A stretch of DNA of 64,000 nucleotides from Thauera aromatica K172 (lineage in GTDB: Bacteria > Pseudomonadota > Gammaproteobacteria > Burkholderiales > Rhodocyclaceae), in contig NZ_CP028339.1 in NCBI RefSeq assembly GCF_003030465.1, positions 3,542,041 to 3,606,040 of the forward strand. Reading direction: 5' to 3'. The notes beneath the pieces are model-generated. The model was not told the origin of the DNA and did no database searches. It was given only the letters and a program-made list of their open reading frames with translations. Both the position numbers and the translations under genes were made by a program. This document shows, one piece after another, positions 42,289 to 50,821 of this stretch. The first letter of the stretch is position 1, and each line of letters begins with the position of its first letter.

Positions 42289-43070
42289 GAACCGATCAGC
42301 CCCTGCGTCGGCGAGCTCGGGTCGGCCGAGTAGAACTTGCGCGGCATGCGCCCGGCGAGATAGGCGTCGCGCCCGGCTTCGACCGCCTTGCGCATCGCGC
42401 CCGCCATCCGCACCGGCTGGCCGGCGGCGGCGATCGCGGTGTTCATCAGCACGCCGTCGCAGCCCAGCTCCATCGCGATCGCGGCGTCCGACGCGGTGCC
42501 CACGCCGGCATCGACCAGCACCGGGACCTTGGCGTTGTCGATGATCAGGCGCAGGTTCCAGGGGTTGAGGATGCCCATGCCAGAGCCGATCAGCGACGCC
42601 AGTGGCATCACCGCGACGCAGCCGATGTCTTCGAGCATTTTCGCCTGAATGGGGTCGTCGGCACAGTACACCATGACCTCGAAGCCGTCCCGAACCAGGG
42701 TTTCGGCCGCCTTCAGCGTCTCCGGCATGTTCGGGAACAGGGTCTTCGGGTCGCCCAGCACTTCGAGCTTGACCAGGGCATGGCCATCGAGCAGCTCGCG
42801 CGCCAGGCGCAGCGTGCGCACCGCGTCGTCGGCGCTGTAGCAGCCGGCGGTGTTGGGCAGGAGGGTGAATTTTTCCGGCGGCAGGACGTCGAGCAGGTTG
42901 GGCTCGTCCGGGTTCTGGCCGATGTTGGTGCGGCGGATCGCCACGGTGACGATCTCCGCGCCGCTGGCGTCGATCGCTTCGCGGGTCTGGGCGAAGTCCT
43001 TGTACTTGCCGGTGCCGACCAGCAGGCGCGAGGCGTAGGCCTTGCCGGCGATGACCAGGGAGTCGTTCAT
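42285..43070 (-). CDS. thiG: Thiazole synthase
   Basis: ThiG builds the thiazole ring of thiamin from deoxyxylulose phosphate, dehydroglycine and ThiS-thiocarboxylate. The 261-residue protein shows [11 protein letters not shown], the Schiff-base Lys in [15 protein letters not shown] and the phosphate site [18 protein letters not shown]. It lies 108 bp after thiS and is coupled to trmB. The usual adjacent thiO/thiE genes are not in this window. Confidence 0.97.
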   Translation of the reverse strand: MNDSLVIAGKAYASRLLVGTGKYKDFAQTREAIDASGAEIVTVAIRRTNIGQNPDEPNLLDVLPPEKFTLLPNTAGCYSADDAVRTLRLARELLDGHALVKLEVLGDPKTLFPNMPETLKAAETLVRDGFEVMVYCADDPIQAKMLEDIGCVAVMPLASLIGSGMGILNPWNLRLIIDNAKVPVLVDAGVGTASDAAIAMELGCDGVLMNTAIAAAGQPVRMAGAMRKAVEAGRDAYLAGRMPRKFYSADPSSPTQGLIGS

Positions 43071-43178
43071 GATGTGGGCCTGTGTGGTTCTGGATGAATT
43101 TGAAAACGGTCCGGGAGGCGGATCAAAAGCTGCCGGGAAAGCGCCCTCTTCAGGCCGCCGGCGGCGGCCGCGCCGGAC

Positions 43179-43382
43179 TCAGCCGCCACCGACGGCGACG
43201 ACGACTTCGAGCCGGTCGCCCTCGGCGAGGGTGACTGCACCGTGGCGCGCCTTGGGCACGATCTCACCGTTGCGCTCGACCGCCAGGCGCTTGCCGGCGA
43301 GGCCGCGGGCTTCGAGCAGGGCGGAGACGGTGAGATCGGGCGGCAGGGTTTCGGATTCGCCGTTGATGAAAACCTGGATCAT
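43179..43382 (-). CDS. thiS: Sulfur carrier protein ThiS
   Basis: This 67-residue ubiquitin-fold protein begins [20 protein letters not shown]. It ends VVVAVGGG, the Gly-Gly tail whose terminal carboxylate becomes the thiocarboxylate sulfur donor for ThiG. It is the first gene of the thiS-thiG-trmB-sppA direction. No TPP riboswitch was recognised upstream. Confidence 0.93.
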   Translation of the reverse strand: MIQVFINGESETLPPDLTVSALLEARGLAGKRLAVERNGEIVPKARHGAVTLAEGDRLEVVVAVGGG

Positions 43383-43472
43383 GTCGGTGCATGCGATGAA
43401 GTGCGGGGGAAAATCTTAACATACCGCGCCGTTTGACTTTTCCCGCACCGGGCGCTAACTTTCCGCCACCTT

Positions 43473-43527
43473 GCGCCGATTTGATCACCAGCTTGCGGGC
43501 GCTCAACAAATACGGCTAAAGCGAGGG
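43473..43527 (+). ncRNA. SAM-II riboswitch upstream of metX
   Basis: The sequence fits the SAM-II pseudoknot. GCGCCGATTTGAT is followed by CTTGCGGGCGC to close stem P1 (GCGCC/GGCGC), then AAATACGGCTAAAGCGAGGG as the 3' pairing strand with the conserved GCTAAA. SAM-II elements sense S-adenosylmethionine and normally repress metA/metX. The position directly before metX supports the call. Confidence 0.85.
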
Positions 43528-43529
43528 CA

Positions 43530-43562
43530 CCCAGTCCGCGTTTGCAGCCGACTGGGTTTTTT
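43530..43562 (+). terminator. Terminator-like hairpin between the SAM-II element and metX
   Basis: Arms CCCAGTC and GACTGGG are followed by TTTTTTGTTTT. The T run ends five bases before the metX ATG. It may act as an attenuator for the riboswitch. Confidence 0.75.
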
Positions 43563-43571
43563 GTTTTGCAC

Positions 43572-44708
43572 ATGACGAACATGATCCAACCCCGATCGGT
43601 CGGCGTGGTGGCGCCGCAGCGGGCCGAGTTTTCGCAGCCGCTGGCGCTGCGCAGCGGCGGCACGCTGGAGCGCTACCATCTCGTCTATGAAACCTACGGC
43701 ACGCTCAACGCCGCACGCGACAACGCGGTGCTGGTGTGCCACGCCCTGTCGGGTTCGCACCACGTCGCCGGCACCTATGCCGACGCCCCGCACAACGTCG
43801 GCTGGTGGGACAACCTGGTCGGCCCGGGCAAGCCGCTCGACACGCGCAAGTTCTTCGTCATCGGCGTGAACAACCTCGGCGGCTGCTACGGCTCGTCCGG
43901 CCCCAACCAGCCGAACCCGGCCAGCGGCAAGCCGTGGGGGGCGGACTTTCCCTTCGTCACCGTCGAAGACTGGGTCGAATCGCAGGCGCGCCTCGCCGAC
44001 CAGCTCGGCATCGAGCGTTTCGCCGCGATCGTCGGCGGCAGCCTCGGCGGCATGCAGGCGCTGTCGTGGGCGCTGCAGTTTCCCGAGCGCGTGCGCAAGG
44101 TCGCGGTGATCGCCGCCGCACCCAAGCTCACCGCGCAGAACATCGCCTTCAACGAAGTCGCCCGCCAGGCCATCCTCAGCGACCCCGACTTCCACGGCGG
44201 CCACTACTACGAGCACGGCATGGTCCCCGCGCGCGGACTGAAGCTGGCACGCATGGTCGGCCACATCACCTACCTGTCCGACGACTCGATGGCGGAGAAA
44301 TTCGGCCGCAGCCTGCGCCACGGCCGCAACACCTACAGCTACGACGTCGAGTTCGAGATCGAGTCCTACCTGCGCTACCAGGGCGACAAGTTCGCCGGCT
44401 ACTTCGACGCCAACACCTATTTGCTGACGACCAAGGCGCTCGACTACTTCGACCCCGCCTTCGACTATGCCGGCAACCTGTCTGCGGCGCTGGCACGCGC
44501 GAGCGCGGACTTCCTGGTGGTGTCGTTCACCACCGACTGGCGCTTCTCGCCCGAGCGCTCGCGCGAGATCGTCTATGCGCTGCTGCACAACCGGCGCAAC
44601 GTCAGCTACGCCGAAGTCGACTGCCCGGCCGGCCACGACTCCTTCCTGCTCGACGAGCCGCACTACCACGCGCTGCTGTCGGCCTGGTTCGACCGCATCG
44701 AGGTCTAA
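43572..44708 (+). CDS. metX: Homoserine O-acyltransferase MetX
   Basis: MetX activates homoserine with an acyl-CoA in methionine synthesis. The 378-residue alpha/beta-hydrolase has the nucleophile elbow [15 protein letters not shown], the oxyanion region [20 protein letters not shown] and the catalytic Asp/His in [10 protein letters not shown] and [10 protein letters not shown]. MetX enzymes can use acetyl- or succinyl-CoA; the sequence alone does not settle which. The ATG at 43572 has no clear ribosome site, because the terminator hairpin and T run precede it; an ATG at 43581 is an alternative. It is followed by metW. Confidence 0.95.
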   Translation: MTNMIQPRSVGVVAPQRAEFSQPLALRSGGTLERYHLVYETYGTLNAARDNAVLVCHALSGSHHVAGTYADAPHNVGWWDNLVGPGKPLDTRKFFVIGVNNLGGCYGSSGPNQPNPASGKPWGADFPFVTVEDWVESQARLADQLGIERFAAIVGGSLGGMQALSWALQFPERVRKVAVIAAAPKLTAQNIAFNEVARQAILSDPDFHGGHYYEHGMVPARGLKLARMVGHITYLSDDSMAEKFGRSLRHGRNTYSYDVEFEIESYLRYQGDKFAGYFDANTYLLTTKALDYFDPAFDYAGNLSAALARASADFLVVSFTTDWRFSPERSREIVYALLHNRRNVSYAEVDCPAGHDSFLLDEPHYHALLSAWFDRIEV

Positions 44709-44717
44709 ATTGATACA

Positions 44718-44790
44718 ACCCCCACGCTCACTGCGTTCGCTGCCCCCCAGGGGGGCGTCAGTACGCTTGAGACGGCTCGGCGCATACTGA
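44718..44790 (+). repeat. Intergenic repeat element between metX and metW (copy 1)
   Basis: The element starts CCCCCACGCTCACTGCGTTC, contains a C6-A-G6 palindrome and ends with CGGCTCGGCGCATACTG just before the metW ATG. The same element, in the same orientation relative to transcription, lies at 49459-49605 in the ABC-exporter operon. Confidence 0.8.
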
Positions 44791-44791
44791 T

Positions 44792-45382
44792 ATGACCTCC
44801 TACCGCTACGACTACGAAGTGATCACGCAATGGATCGAGCCCGGCGAGAAGGTGCTTGATCTGGGCTGCGGCGACGGCGCGCTGCTGCGCCACCTGATGG
44901 ACGTGCGCCAGGTCCAGGGCTATGGGGTGGAAAACGACCCCGACAAGCTCCTGGCGAGCGTGCGGAACGGCGTCAACGTGATCCAGATGGACCTGGAAAA
45001 AGGCCTGGTGGGGCTGGAGGACGGCTTCTTCGACCATGTGATCATGAGTCTGTCGCTGCAGGCCATGCACAATACCCAGGGCATCCTCGCCGAGATGCTG
45101 CGGGTGGGCCGCGAAGCGGTGGTGAGCTTTCCCAACTTCGGCTACTGGCGCCACCGCCAGAGCATCATCAACGGCCGCATGCCGGTCTCCGAGAGCCTGC
45201 CGCACCAGTGGTACAACACGCCCAACGTGCGCTTCTTCACCATCGCCGACTTCGACGCCCTGTGCGAGCTGAACGCCATCGAGGTGCGCGAGCGCCTGGC
45301 CTTCGACGAGGGCAAGCTGGTCCTCGACGAACCCAACTTCCTCGCCAGCGTGGCGGTTTACCGGCTCGGACGCGGCGCCTGA
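44792..45382 (+). CDS. metW: Methionine biosynthesis protein MetW
   Basis: This 196-residue methyltransferase-fold protein has the SAM motif VLDLGCGDGALLRHL and the segment YGVENDPDKLLASV. MetW is always paired with metX in this group; the reaction it catalyses is not settled, and it is thought to support MetX activity. It lies after metX with the repeat element in the gap. Confidence 0.94.
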   Translation: MTSYRYDYEVITQWIEPGEKVLDLGCGDGALLRHLMDVRQVQGYGVENDPDKLLASVRNGVNVIQMDLEKGLVGLEDGFFDHVIMSLSLQAMHNTQGILAEMLRVGREAVVSFPNFGYWRHRQSIINGRMPVSESLPHQWYNTPNVRFFTIADFDALCELNAIEVRERLAFDEGKLVLDEPNFLASVAVYRLGRGA

Positions 45383-45388
45383 AAGCAC

Positions 45389-45414
45389 GCGGGCGGCGGA
45401 AAACCGCCGCCCGC
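45389..45414. terminator. Hairpin after metW
   Basis: A perfect 11-bp stem (GCGGGCGGCGG/CCGCCGCCCGC) with an AAAA loop lies between the metW stop and the convergent 45485-45802 gene. It may act in both directions; no T run follows. Confidence 0.55.
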
Positions 45415-45484
45415 CAGGGCTGAAGCGCGTGGACCAACGAGGGCGGCAACTGGGCGCGCGCCCGGAAACCGGCGGACGGCGCCT

Positions 45485-45802
45485 TCAGCCGACCACGAAG
45501 GACGAGACATCGACGCGCACAAGCGGCCGTTCGAGCGCCGCGGCAGCCACGACGGCATACTTTTTCGCCCATTCGCTGCGCTGCTCGAAGCGCGACTCGC
45601 CGCCGTTCTTGGCGACGCTGAGGATCATGTCGAGCATCAGCACCTTGCCCATCGGGTTGGTCGGCGTGCACCCGAGATCTTCGAACTCCTGCGTCAGCCA
45701 GACCCGGGCCTGATCCTTGGTCATCGCCGCCACTTCCGCATCCTGCGGCGTGAACCGATATTCGCGCTCACCACCGAAGACCACGGTCACTGAATAGGGC
45801 AT
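45485..45802 (-). CDS. Conserved hypothetical protein
   Basis: This 105-residue protein begins MPYSVTVVFGGEREYRFTPQ and contains LTQEFEDLGCTPTNPMGKVL and EQRSEWAKKYAVVAAAALER. I recognise no domain; it has no signal peptide or membrane segment. AGGAGG lies 9 bp before the ATG, so translation is likely. It is convergent with metW and divergent from ampG, with about 120 bp before the latter. No function is proposed. Confidence 0.75.
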   Translation of the reverse strand: MPYSVTVVFGGEREYRFTPQDAEVAAMTKDQARVWLTQEFEDLGCTPTNPMGKVLMLDMILSVAKNGGESRFEQRSEWAKKYAVVAAAALERPLVRVDVSSFVVG

Positions 45803-45922
45803 CTAAAGCTACCTCCTCGAAGCGGGGAATTTCCGCTTGCGCGCATTGTTGGCGCAGATGGCGCCAGACGCAAGCTTGGTATCGGATTGTATCAAGCGGC
45901 CGGAAGGCGATGATCTGCGATA

Positions 45923-47278
45923 ATGGCCCGCCCCGCATTGCTACAGATCAATCGCACCTTGCCCTCCCCCGCATCGCCCTCTCCGGCATCGCCCTCCCGG
46001 GCCCCCGCCTGGCTTGCCGCCCTGCTCAACCGCCGGATGCTGGTGTGCATCTTCACCGGCTTCGCCTCCGGCCTGCCGCTCTACCTGCTGCTCAACCTGG
46101 TGCCGGCGTGGCTGAAGACCGAGGGCCTGTCGCTGAAGGCGATCGGCGCCTTCGCCCTGATCCAGTTTCCCTACACCTGGAAGTTCCTGTGGGCGCCGCT
46201 GCTCGACCGCTACGGCATCCTGCCCTGGCTCGGGCGGCGGCGCAGCTGGATGTTCGTCTCCCAGCTCGGCCTGCTCGCCGCGATCGCCTGGCTCGGCCAG
46301 GTGTCGCCGGTGGAGCAGCTGACGCTGGTGATCGGCCTCACCGCGGCGATCGCGCTGCTGTCGGCCACCCAGGACATCGCGCTCGACGCCTTCCGCCGCG
46401 AGATCCTGCCCGACGATGAGCTCGGCCTGGGCAACGCGATCCACGTCAACGCCTACCGCATCGCCGGGCTGGTGCCGGGCTCACTGTCGCTGATCCTCGC
46501 CGACCACCTGCCGTGGACGCAGGTGTTCCTGGTCACCGCCGCCTTCATGCTCCCCGGCCTGGCGATGACCCTGCTGGTGAAGGAGCCGCGCGCCGCCGCC
46601 GGCACCCCGCGCACCCTGCGCGACGCGGTGGTCGAACCCTTCCGCGAATTCTTCGGCCGCCACGGCGTGCGCTCGGCCTTGCTCGTGCTCGCCTTCCTGT
46701 TCTTCTACAAGCTCGGCGACTCGCTGTGCACCGCGCTCGCCACCCCCTTCTACCTCGACATGGGCTACAGCAAGACCGAAATCGGCGTCATCGCCAAGAA
46801 CGCCGGGCTGTGGCCGATGGTGATCGGCGGCATCCTCGGCGGCATCTGGATGCTCAAGCTCGGCATCAACCGCGCGCTGTGGATCTTCGGCGTGGTCCAG
46901 TTCGTCACCATCCTCGGCTTCGTGTGGATGGCCTGGCTGGGCCCGGGCGACTCCACCCCGGCGCGGCTGGTGGTGCTCGCCACCGTGATCGCCGGCGAAG
47001 CGGTCGGCGCCGGGCTAGGGACCACCGCCTTCGTCGCCTTCATGGCGCGCGCCACCCACCCGGCGTACACCGCGACCCAGCTCGCGCTGTTTACCAGCCT
47101 GATGGCGGTGCCGCGCACCTTCATCAACGCCACCGCCGGCTGGCTGGTCGAAGCGCTGGGGTGGACCCACTTCTTCTGGCTGTGCTTCCTCCTCGCCGTG
47201 CCCGGCATGGTACTGCTGCTCAAAGTGGCGCCGTGGAACGGTGACCGCGCCGCCACCCCCGCCGCCACCGGAGCCTGA
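45923..47278 (+). CDS. ampG: Muropeptide permease AmpG (MFS)
   Basis: AmpG imports anhydromuropeptides from the periplasm for cell-wall recycling. The 451-residue protein has about twelve helices and the AmpG signature stretches GFASGLPLYLLLNLVPAWLK, FPYTWKFLWAPLLDRY and LLSATQDIALDAFRREIL. An MFS-type second half with ATHPAYTATQLALFTSLMAV follows. The N-terminal 30 residues are Pro/Ser-rich, and a start nearer the first helix is possible. It is followed 62 bp later by a DNA repair gene. Confidence 0.93.
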   Translation: MARPALLQINRTLPSPASPSPASPSRAPAWLAALLNRRMLVCIFTGFASGLPLYLLLNLVPAWLKTEGLSLKAIGAFALIQFPYTWKFLWAPLLDRYGILPWLGRRRSWMFVSQLGLLAAIAWLGQVSPVEQLTLVIGLTAAIALLSATQDIALDAFRREILPDDELGLGNAIHVNAYRIAGLVPGSLSLILADHLPWTQVFLVTAAFMLPGLAMTLLVKEPRAAAGTPRTLRDAVVEPFREFFGRHGVRSALLVLAFLFFYKLGDSLCTALATPFYLDMGYSKTEIGVIAKNAGLWPMVIGGILGGIWMLKLGINRALWIFGVVQFVTILGFVWMAWLGPGDSTPARLVVLATVIAGEAVGAGLGTTAFVAFMARATHPAYTATQLALFTSLMAVPRTFINATAGWLVEALGWTHFFWLCFLLAVPGMVLLLKVAPWNGDRAATPAATGA

Positions 47279-47340
47279 GCGCCCGCCGGCCGCCCTCCTT
47301 TTGCGCACCTGCACGTCCCCGCGCGCCCTTCCATTCGCCG

Positions 47341-48114
47341 ATGCCCGCCCCCTCCCATTCGCCGATGCCCGTCCCCGAACCTGCGCCGACCATGACCGCT
47401 CCCACCCTCATCACCGCCGCCCGCACCCTGTCCGCAGCCGTCGACGCGATGCGCTTCGGCGCTCCGGTGACCCACGTCTACAACCCGCTCGACTACGCCT
47501 GGGCGATCCACCACCGCTATCTCGAGCGCTTCGGCGAAGGGCGCAAGCGCGTCATCTTCGTCGGCATGAACCCCGGCCCCTTCGGCATGGCGCAGATCGG
47601 CGTGCCGTTCGGCGAGATCGCCAGCGCGCGCGACTGGCTGGGCCTGGAAGGGGCTGTCGGCCAGCCCGCGCAGCCCAACCCCAAGCGCCCGGTGGAAGGC
47701 TTCGCGTGCCCCCGCTCGGAAGTCAGCGGCCAGCGCCTGTGGGGCCTGTTCCGCACCCGCTTCGGCACCCCGGGCGCCTTCTTCGCCGCACACTTCGTCG
47801 CCAACTACTGCCCCCTCGCGTTCTTCGAGGGCGGCCGCAACCTCACTCCCGACAAGCTCGCCACCGCCGAACAGCGCCCGCTGCTGGCGGCCTGCGACGC
47901 CCACCTGCGCACCCTGGTCGCCACCCTCCGGCCGGAATGGGTGATCGGCATCGGCAACTGGGCGGAAAAGCGCGCCACCGAGGCGCTCGCCGACCTGCCC
48001 GGCCTGCGCTTCGGCCGCATCCTGCATCCGAGCCCGGCCAGCCCCGCGGCCAACCGCGGCTGGGCCGAGGCAGCGACGCGGCAGCTCGTCGAACTGGGCG
48101 TATGGCAGGACTGA
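47341..48114 (+). CDS. SMUG1-like uracil-DNA glycosylase
   Basis: The protein has the family 3 (SMUG1) active-site motif FVGMNPGPFGMAQIGVPFGE and the second motif RILHPSPASPAANRGWAEAA, which places the catalytic His before PSP. It removes uracil or oxidised uracil from DNA. A Pro-rich N-terminal stretch of about 17 residues arises from tandemly repeated sequence, so the ATG at 47392 may be the true start (240 residues). It is codirectional with ampG and probably cotranscribed. Confidence 0.9.
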   Translation: MPAPSHSPMPVPEPAPTMTAPTLITAARTLSAAVDAMRFGAPVTHVYNPLDYAWAIHHRYLERFGEGRKRVIFVGMNPGPFGMAQIGVPFGEIASARDWLGLEGAVGQPAQPNPKRPVEGFACPRSEVSGQRLWGLFRTRFGTPGAFFAAHFVANYCPLAFFEGGRNLTPDKLATAEQRPLLAACDAHLRTLVATLRPEWVIGIGNWAEKRATEALADLPGLRFGRILHPSPASPAANRGWAEAATRQLVELGVWQD

Positions 48115-48126
48115 GCCCGACCCGCT

Positions 48127-48831
48127 TCAGCCCAGCGCCCGCCCCTCACCGGCCTCCTCGTAGGTGCGGCCGTCGCGGATGTGGTAGAGGCGGCGGAAGG
48201 TGGGAATGATCTTCTCGTCGTGGGTGACGACGATGATCGCGGTGTCGTACTCCTGCGCCATGCGGTCGAGGATGCGGATGACGCCCAGCGCCCGTTCGCT
48301 GTCGAGCGGCGCGGTCGGTTCGTCGGCGAGGATCACCGGCGGGCGGCTGACCAGGGCGCGCGCGATCGCCACCCGCTGCTGTTCGCCGCCGGAGAGCTGG
48401 GAAGGCATCGCCCGCGCGCGGTGGCCGACGTCGAGCGCCTCGAGCAGTTCGCGGGCGCGCTTTCTCGCTTCCGCGTTCGGCCGCCCGGCGAGCATCGGCA
48501 GCAGGGCGACGTTGTCGGTGACGTCGAGGAACGGGATCAGGTAGGGCGCCTGGAACACGAAGCCGATCCGGTCGCGGCGCAGCGCGCGCAGGTCGCGGAT
48601 CTTCCAGCCCTCGTCGTAGATCGCCTCCCCGCCCAGGGTCATGCGCCCGGCGCTGGGTTCGATCACCGCCCCCAGGCATTTGAGCAGCGTGCTCTTGCCC
48701 GAGCCGGAAGGGCCGATCAGGCCGACCACTTCGCCGGGCGCCACCACCATGTCCACGCCCTTGAGCGCCTCGACCGCGGTGTCGCCGCTGCCATAGCGCT
48801 TGCGCAGGCCTTCGATGCGGATGCCTTCCAT
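48127..48831 (-). CDS. ABC exporter ATP-binding protein (MacB/DevA-type)
   Basis: This 234-residue ABC ATPase has Walker [10 protein letters not shown], the Q-loop in GFVFQAPYL, the [15 protein letters not shown] signature and Walker [15 protein letters not shown]. It should pair with the FtsX-like permease and HlyD-type adaptor encoded upstream, but about 780 bp of inserted sequence separates it from the permease gene. Its start is duplicated at 49413-49458. Confidence 0.92.
   Translation of the reverse strand: MEGIRIEGLRKRYGSGDTAVEALKGVDMVVAPGEVVGLIGPSGSGKSTLLKCLGAVIEPSAGRMTLGGEAIYDEGWKIRDLRALRRDRIGFVFQAPYLIPFLDVTDNVALLPMLAGRPNAEARKRARELLEALDVGHRARAMPSQLSGGEQQRVAIARALVSRPPVILADEPTAPLDSERALGVIRILDRMAQEYDTAIIVVTHDEKIIPTFRRLYHIRDGRTYEEAGEGRALG
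48783..48828. repeat. 46-bp direct repeat, copy A (5' end of the ATPase gene)
   Basis: Nearly identical (one mismatch) to 49413-49458. It covers the codons for [15 protein letters not shown] at the start of the ABC ATPase gene. The toxin-antitoxin fragment lies between the copies. Confidence 0.9.
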
Positions 48832-48935
48832 GTCAGCATGCCCCGCGCCAGGCGGAGCGAAACCCCTTGGGGGCGGAGAGCAACGAAAGCAGCGAACTCA
48901 GTGCACCCATTTTTTGAACCTGCCCCCTTTTTCAA

Positions 48936-49202
48936 TTGTTCGAGCGCAGTCGCCTGAACATCGCCGAGCGCGAGGCGCTCCTGGATATCTTCCTGGCCCG
49001 ATGCGAGTGGGTACGGATCTATTACGCCTGGCGACCCAATCTGCGTGACGAGGGCGATAATCACCTCGTTGAATTGGCTGTCGCTGGCAGCGCGGACATG
49101 ATCGTAACGCGCAATCTGAAGGACTTTCGCCAGATGGAGCTGAATTTCCCGCACTTGCGTATCTGTTCACCCGAGACCTTTGTGGAGGAACTGCAATCAT
49201 GA
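48936..49202 (+). pseudogene. PIN-domain toxin, N-terminal part missing
   Basis: The 88 residues from MFERSRLNIAE on match the C-terminal half of PIN_3-type putative toxins. They include the acidic pair in RDEGDNHLVELA and ADMIVTRNLKDF, while the first half with the initial catalytic Asp (usually VLDTNVLVS) is absent. It is therefore probably inactive. It overlaps the antitoxin-like gene by four bases and is antisense to the exporter operon. Confidence 0.75.
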
Positions 49203-49426
49203 CGGCACTGACTGTGCGCCTGCCTGACGACAAGTATCGGCGGCTCAAGGCGCTCGCCCAGGCGAGGGGCATGAGCGTCAATCGACTGGTCGATGAGATG
49301 GCCACCCTGATGCTGGCTGAATTCGATACGGAAACCCGTTTTGTCATGCGTGCCCAGCGCGGCCGGGGGCGCGAAGCGGAAGGACTGGCGCTGCTGGAGA
49401 AGGCGTCTTCCCCGCCGCTGCCGTAG
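49199..49426 (+). CDS. Ribbon-helix-helix antitoxin, C-terminus altered
   Basis: This 75-residue protein begins MTALTVRLPDDKYRRLKALA and has GMSVNRLVDEMATLML, a ribbon-helix-helix DNA-binding fold as in HicB/CopG-type antitoxins. Its end, ASSPPLP, is read into the duplicated ATPase sequence, so the natural C-terminus is lost. It follows the PIN fragment with an ATGA overlap, but toxin-then-antitoxin is the less usual order. Confidence 0.7.
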   Translation: MTALTVRLPDDKYRRLKALAQARGMSVNRLVDEMATLMLAEFDTETRFVMRAQRGRGREAEGLALLEKASSPPLP

Positions 49427-49458
49427 CGCTTGCGCAGGCCTTCGATGCGGATGCCTTC
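49413..49458. repeat. 46-bp direct repeat, copy B (displaced ATPase 5' end)
   Basis: A copy of the first codons of the ABC ATPase gene, 630 bp from copy A. On the minus strand it follows the intergenic repeat (49459 onward), as expected for the original join of repeat and ATPase gene. It is not linked to a complete ATPase frame. Confidence 0.9.
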
Positions 49459-49605
49459 GCAGTATGCGCCGAGCCGCCTCAAGCGCACTGACGCCCCCTC
49501 GGGGGGGTGAGGCAGGGATTTCGCGGCGTACCGCGCCGTGCCTGCCGAACGGGTCGGCTGTGTAAAGCCGACCCTCCGCGAACGCAGTGAGCGTGGGGGT
49601 TGTTT
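49459..49605 (-). repeat. Intergenic repeat element in the exporter operon (copy 2)
   Basis: On the minus strand this copy begins CCCCCACGCTCACTGCGTTC and ends CGGCTCGGCGCATACTG, as the metX-metW copy does. It contains about 70 bp of additional hairpin-forming sequence inside (for example GGGTCGGCTT and AAGCCGACCC). It follows the permease stop. Confidence 0.8.
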
Positions 49606-49609
49606 CAAT

Positions 49610-50821
49610 TCAGCCACCGATCGCCTCCGCCGGATCGACCTTCAGCGCGGCGCGGATCGCGAGCACGCTGGCGAGCACGCAGATCGCCACCACCGCGAGC
49701 AGGCCGCGCACCGCGTCGCCGGTCTCGAGCAGCACGTATTTGGGGAAGATCGGCGCCCAGAAGGTCGCCGCCACCTTGCCCACGGCGAAACCGATCAGGC
49801 CGAGGCCGACCGCCTGCTGCAGGATCATCGCCGCGATCGTGCGGTTGCGCGTGCCGATCAGCTTGAGCACCGCGATCTCGCGGATCTTGCCCAGGGTCAG
49901 GGTGTAGATGATGAAGGCGACAATCGCCGCGCTGACCACGGCGAGGATGACCAGGAACATCGCGATCTGGCGCGCCGAGGTGGCGATCAGCCGGGACACC
50001 AGGATTTCCTCCATCTGCGTTCGGGTGTAGGCGGTGAGCCGTAGCCAGCGCCGGATCGGCTCGGCCACCTGGTCGGCGTCGTAGCCGGGGGCGAGCTGCA
50101 CCAGCACCGCGTTCACATACGGGTTGGTGCTCTGCGTGGCGAGCACCGCATCGAGCACACCGGGCTGGCCGGGGCGGTTCAACGCCGGATTCTGTGCGGT
50201 GCGCGCGCGCTGGCGGACGATGGCGTCGTTGTCCTTGAGGAACTGCGCCTCCTGCGCATCCTTCAGCGGAATGAAGACCATCGGGTCGCCGCCCGAGGAC
50301 ACCATCCGCCGGGTCAGCCCGACCACGGTGTATTCGTTGCGGCGGATGCGGATGCGCTCGCCGAGGGCGAAGCCGGTGGCGATGTCGGCGACCGCCTCGT
50401 AATGGCCGCGGCTCAGGTGGCGGCCGGCGAGCAGATGCACCGGCTGCCCGGGATGGCCGGGGCCGTCGGGGGTGACGCCGACCACCATCGCGCGCACATC
50501 GCGCGCCACCGCGCCGGCCTGGCGCACCTGCATGGTCAGGTAGGTGACGTTGGCCGCGCGCGCCACCCCTTCGATACCGGCGATACTGCGCCAGGTGTCG
50601 TCGTACACGCTGGACGACTCCGCGTACGGCCCCAGGGTGTCCTGCTGCACCACCCACAGGTCGGCGCCGCTGTTGTCGAGCAGCACCTTGGCGTCGTCCA
50701 CCATGCCGCGATAGACCCCGGCCATGGTCAGGGTGACCCCGATCAGCAGCCCGAGGCCGAGCCCGGTGAACACGAACTTGCCCCAGGCGTGGAGGATGTC
50801 GCGCCCGGCCAGGCTGATCAT
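49610..50821 (-). CDS. ABC exporter permease (FtsX/MacB-like)
   Basis: This 403-residue permease has one N-terminal helix (FVFTGLGLGLLIGVTLTMAG), a large periplasmic domain and three C-terminal helices beginning near IAMFLVILAVVSAAIVAFII. The segment KIREIAVLKLIGTRNRTI is the FtsX-type coupling region. It overlaps the adaptor gene by four bases (ATGA). It belongs to a DevC/MacB-type exporter. Confidence 0.9.
   Translation of the reverse strand: MISLAGRDILHAWGKFVFTGLGLGLLIGVTLTMAGVYRGMVDDAKVLLDNSGADLWVVQQDTLGPYAESSSVYDDTWRSIAGIEGVARAANVTYLTMQVRQAGAVARDVRAMVVGVTPDGPGHPGQPVHLLAGRHLSRGHYEAVADIATGFALGERIRIRRNEYTVVGLTRRMVSSGGDPMVFIPLKDAQEAQFLKDNDAIVRQRARTAQNPALNRPGQPGVLDAVLATQSTNPYVNAVLVQLAPGYDADQVAEPIRRWLRLTAYTRTQMEEILVSRLIATSARQIAMFLVILAVVSAAIVAFIIYTLTLGKIREIAVLKLIGTRNRTIAAMILQQAVGLGLIGFAVGKVAATFWAPIFPKYVLLETGDAVRGLLAVVAICVLASVLAIRAALKVDPAEAIGG

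Noticed and set aside
43383-43472. TPP riboswitch before thiS
   Set aside because: The CUGAGA and related conserved blocks of the TPP element are not present; the only clear leader element here is the SAM-II structure for metX on the other strand.
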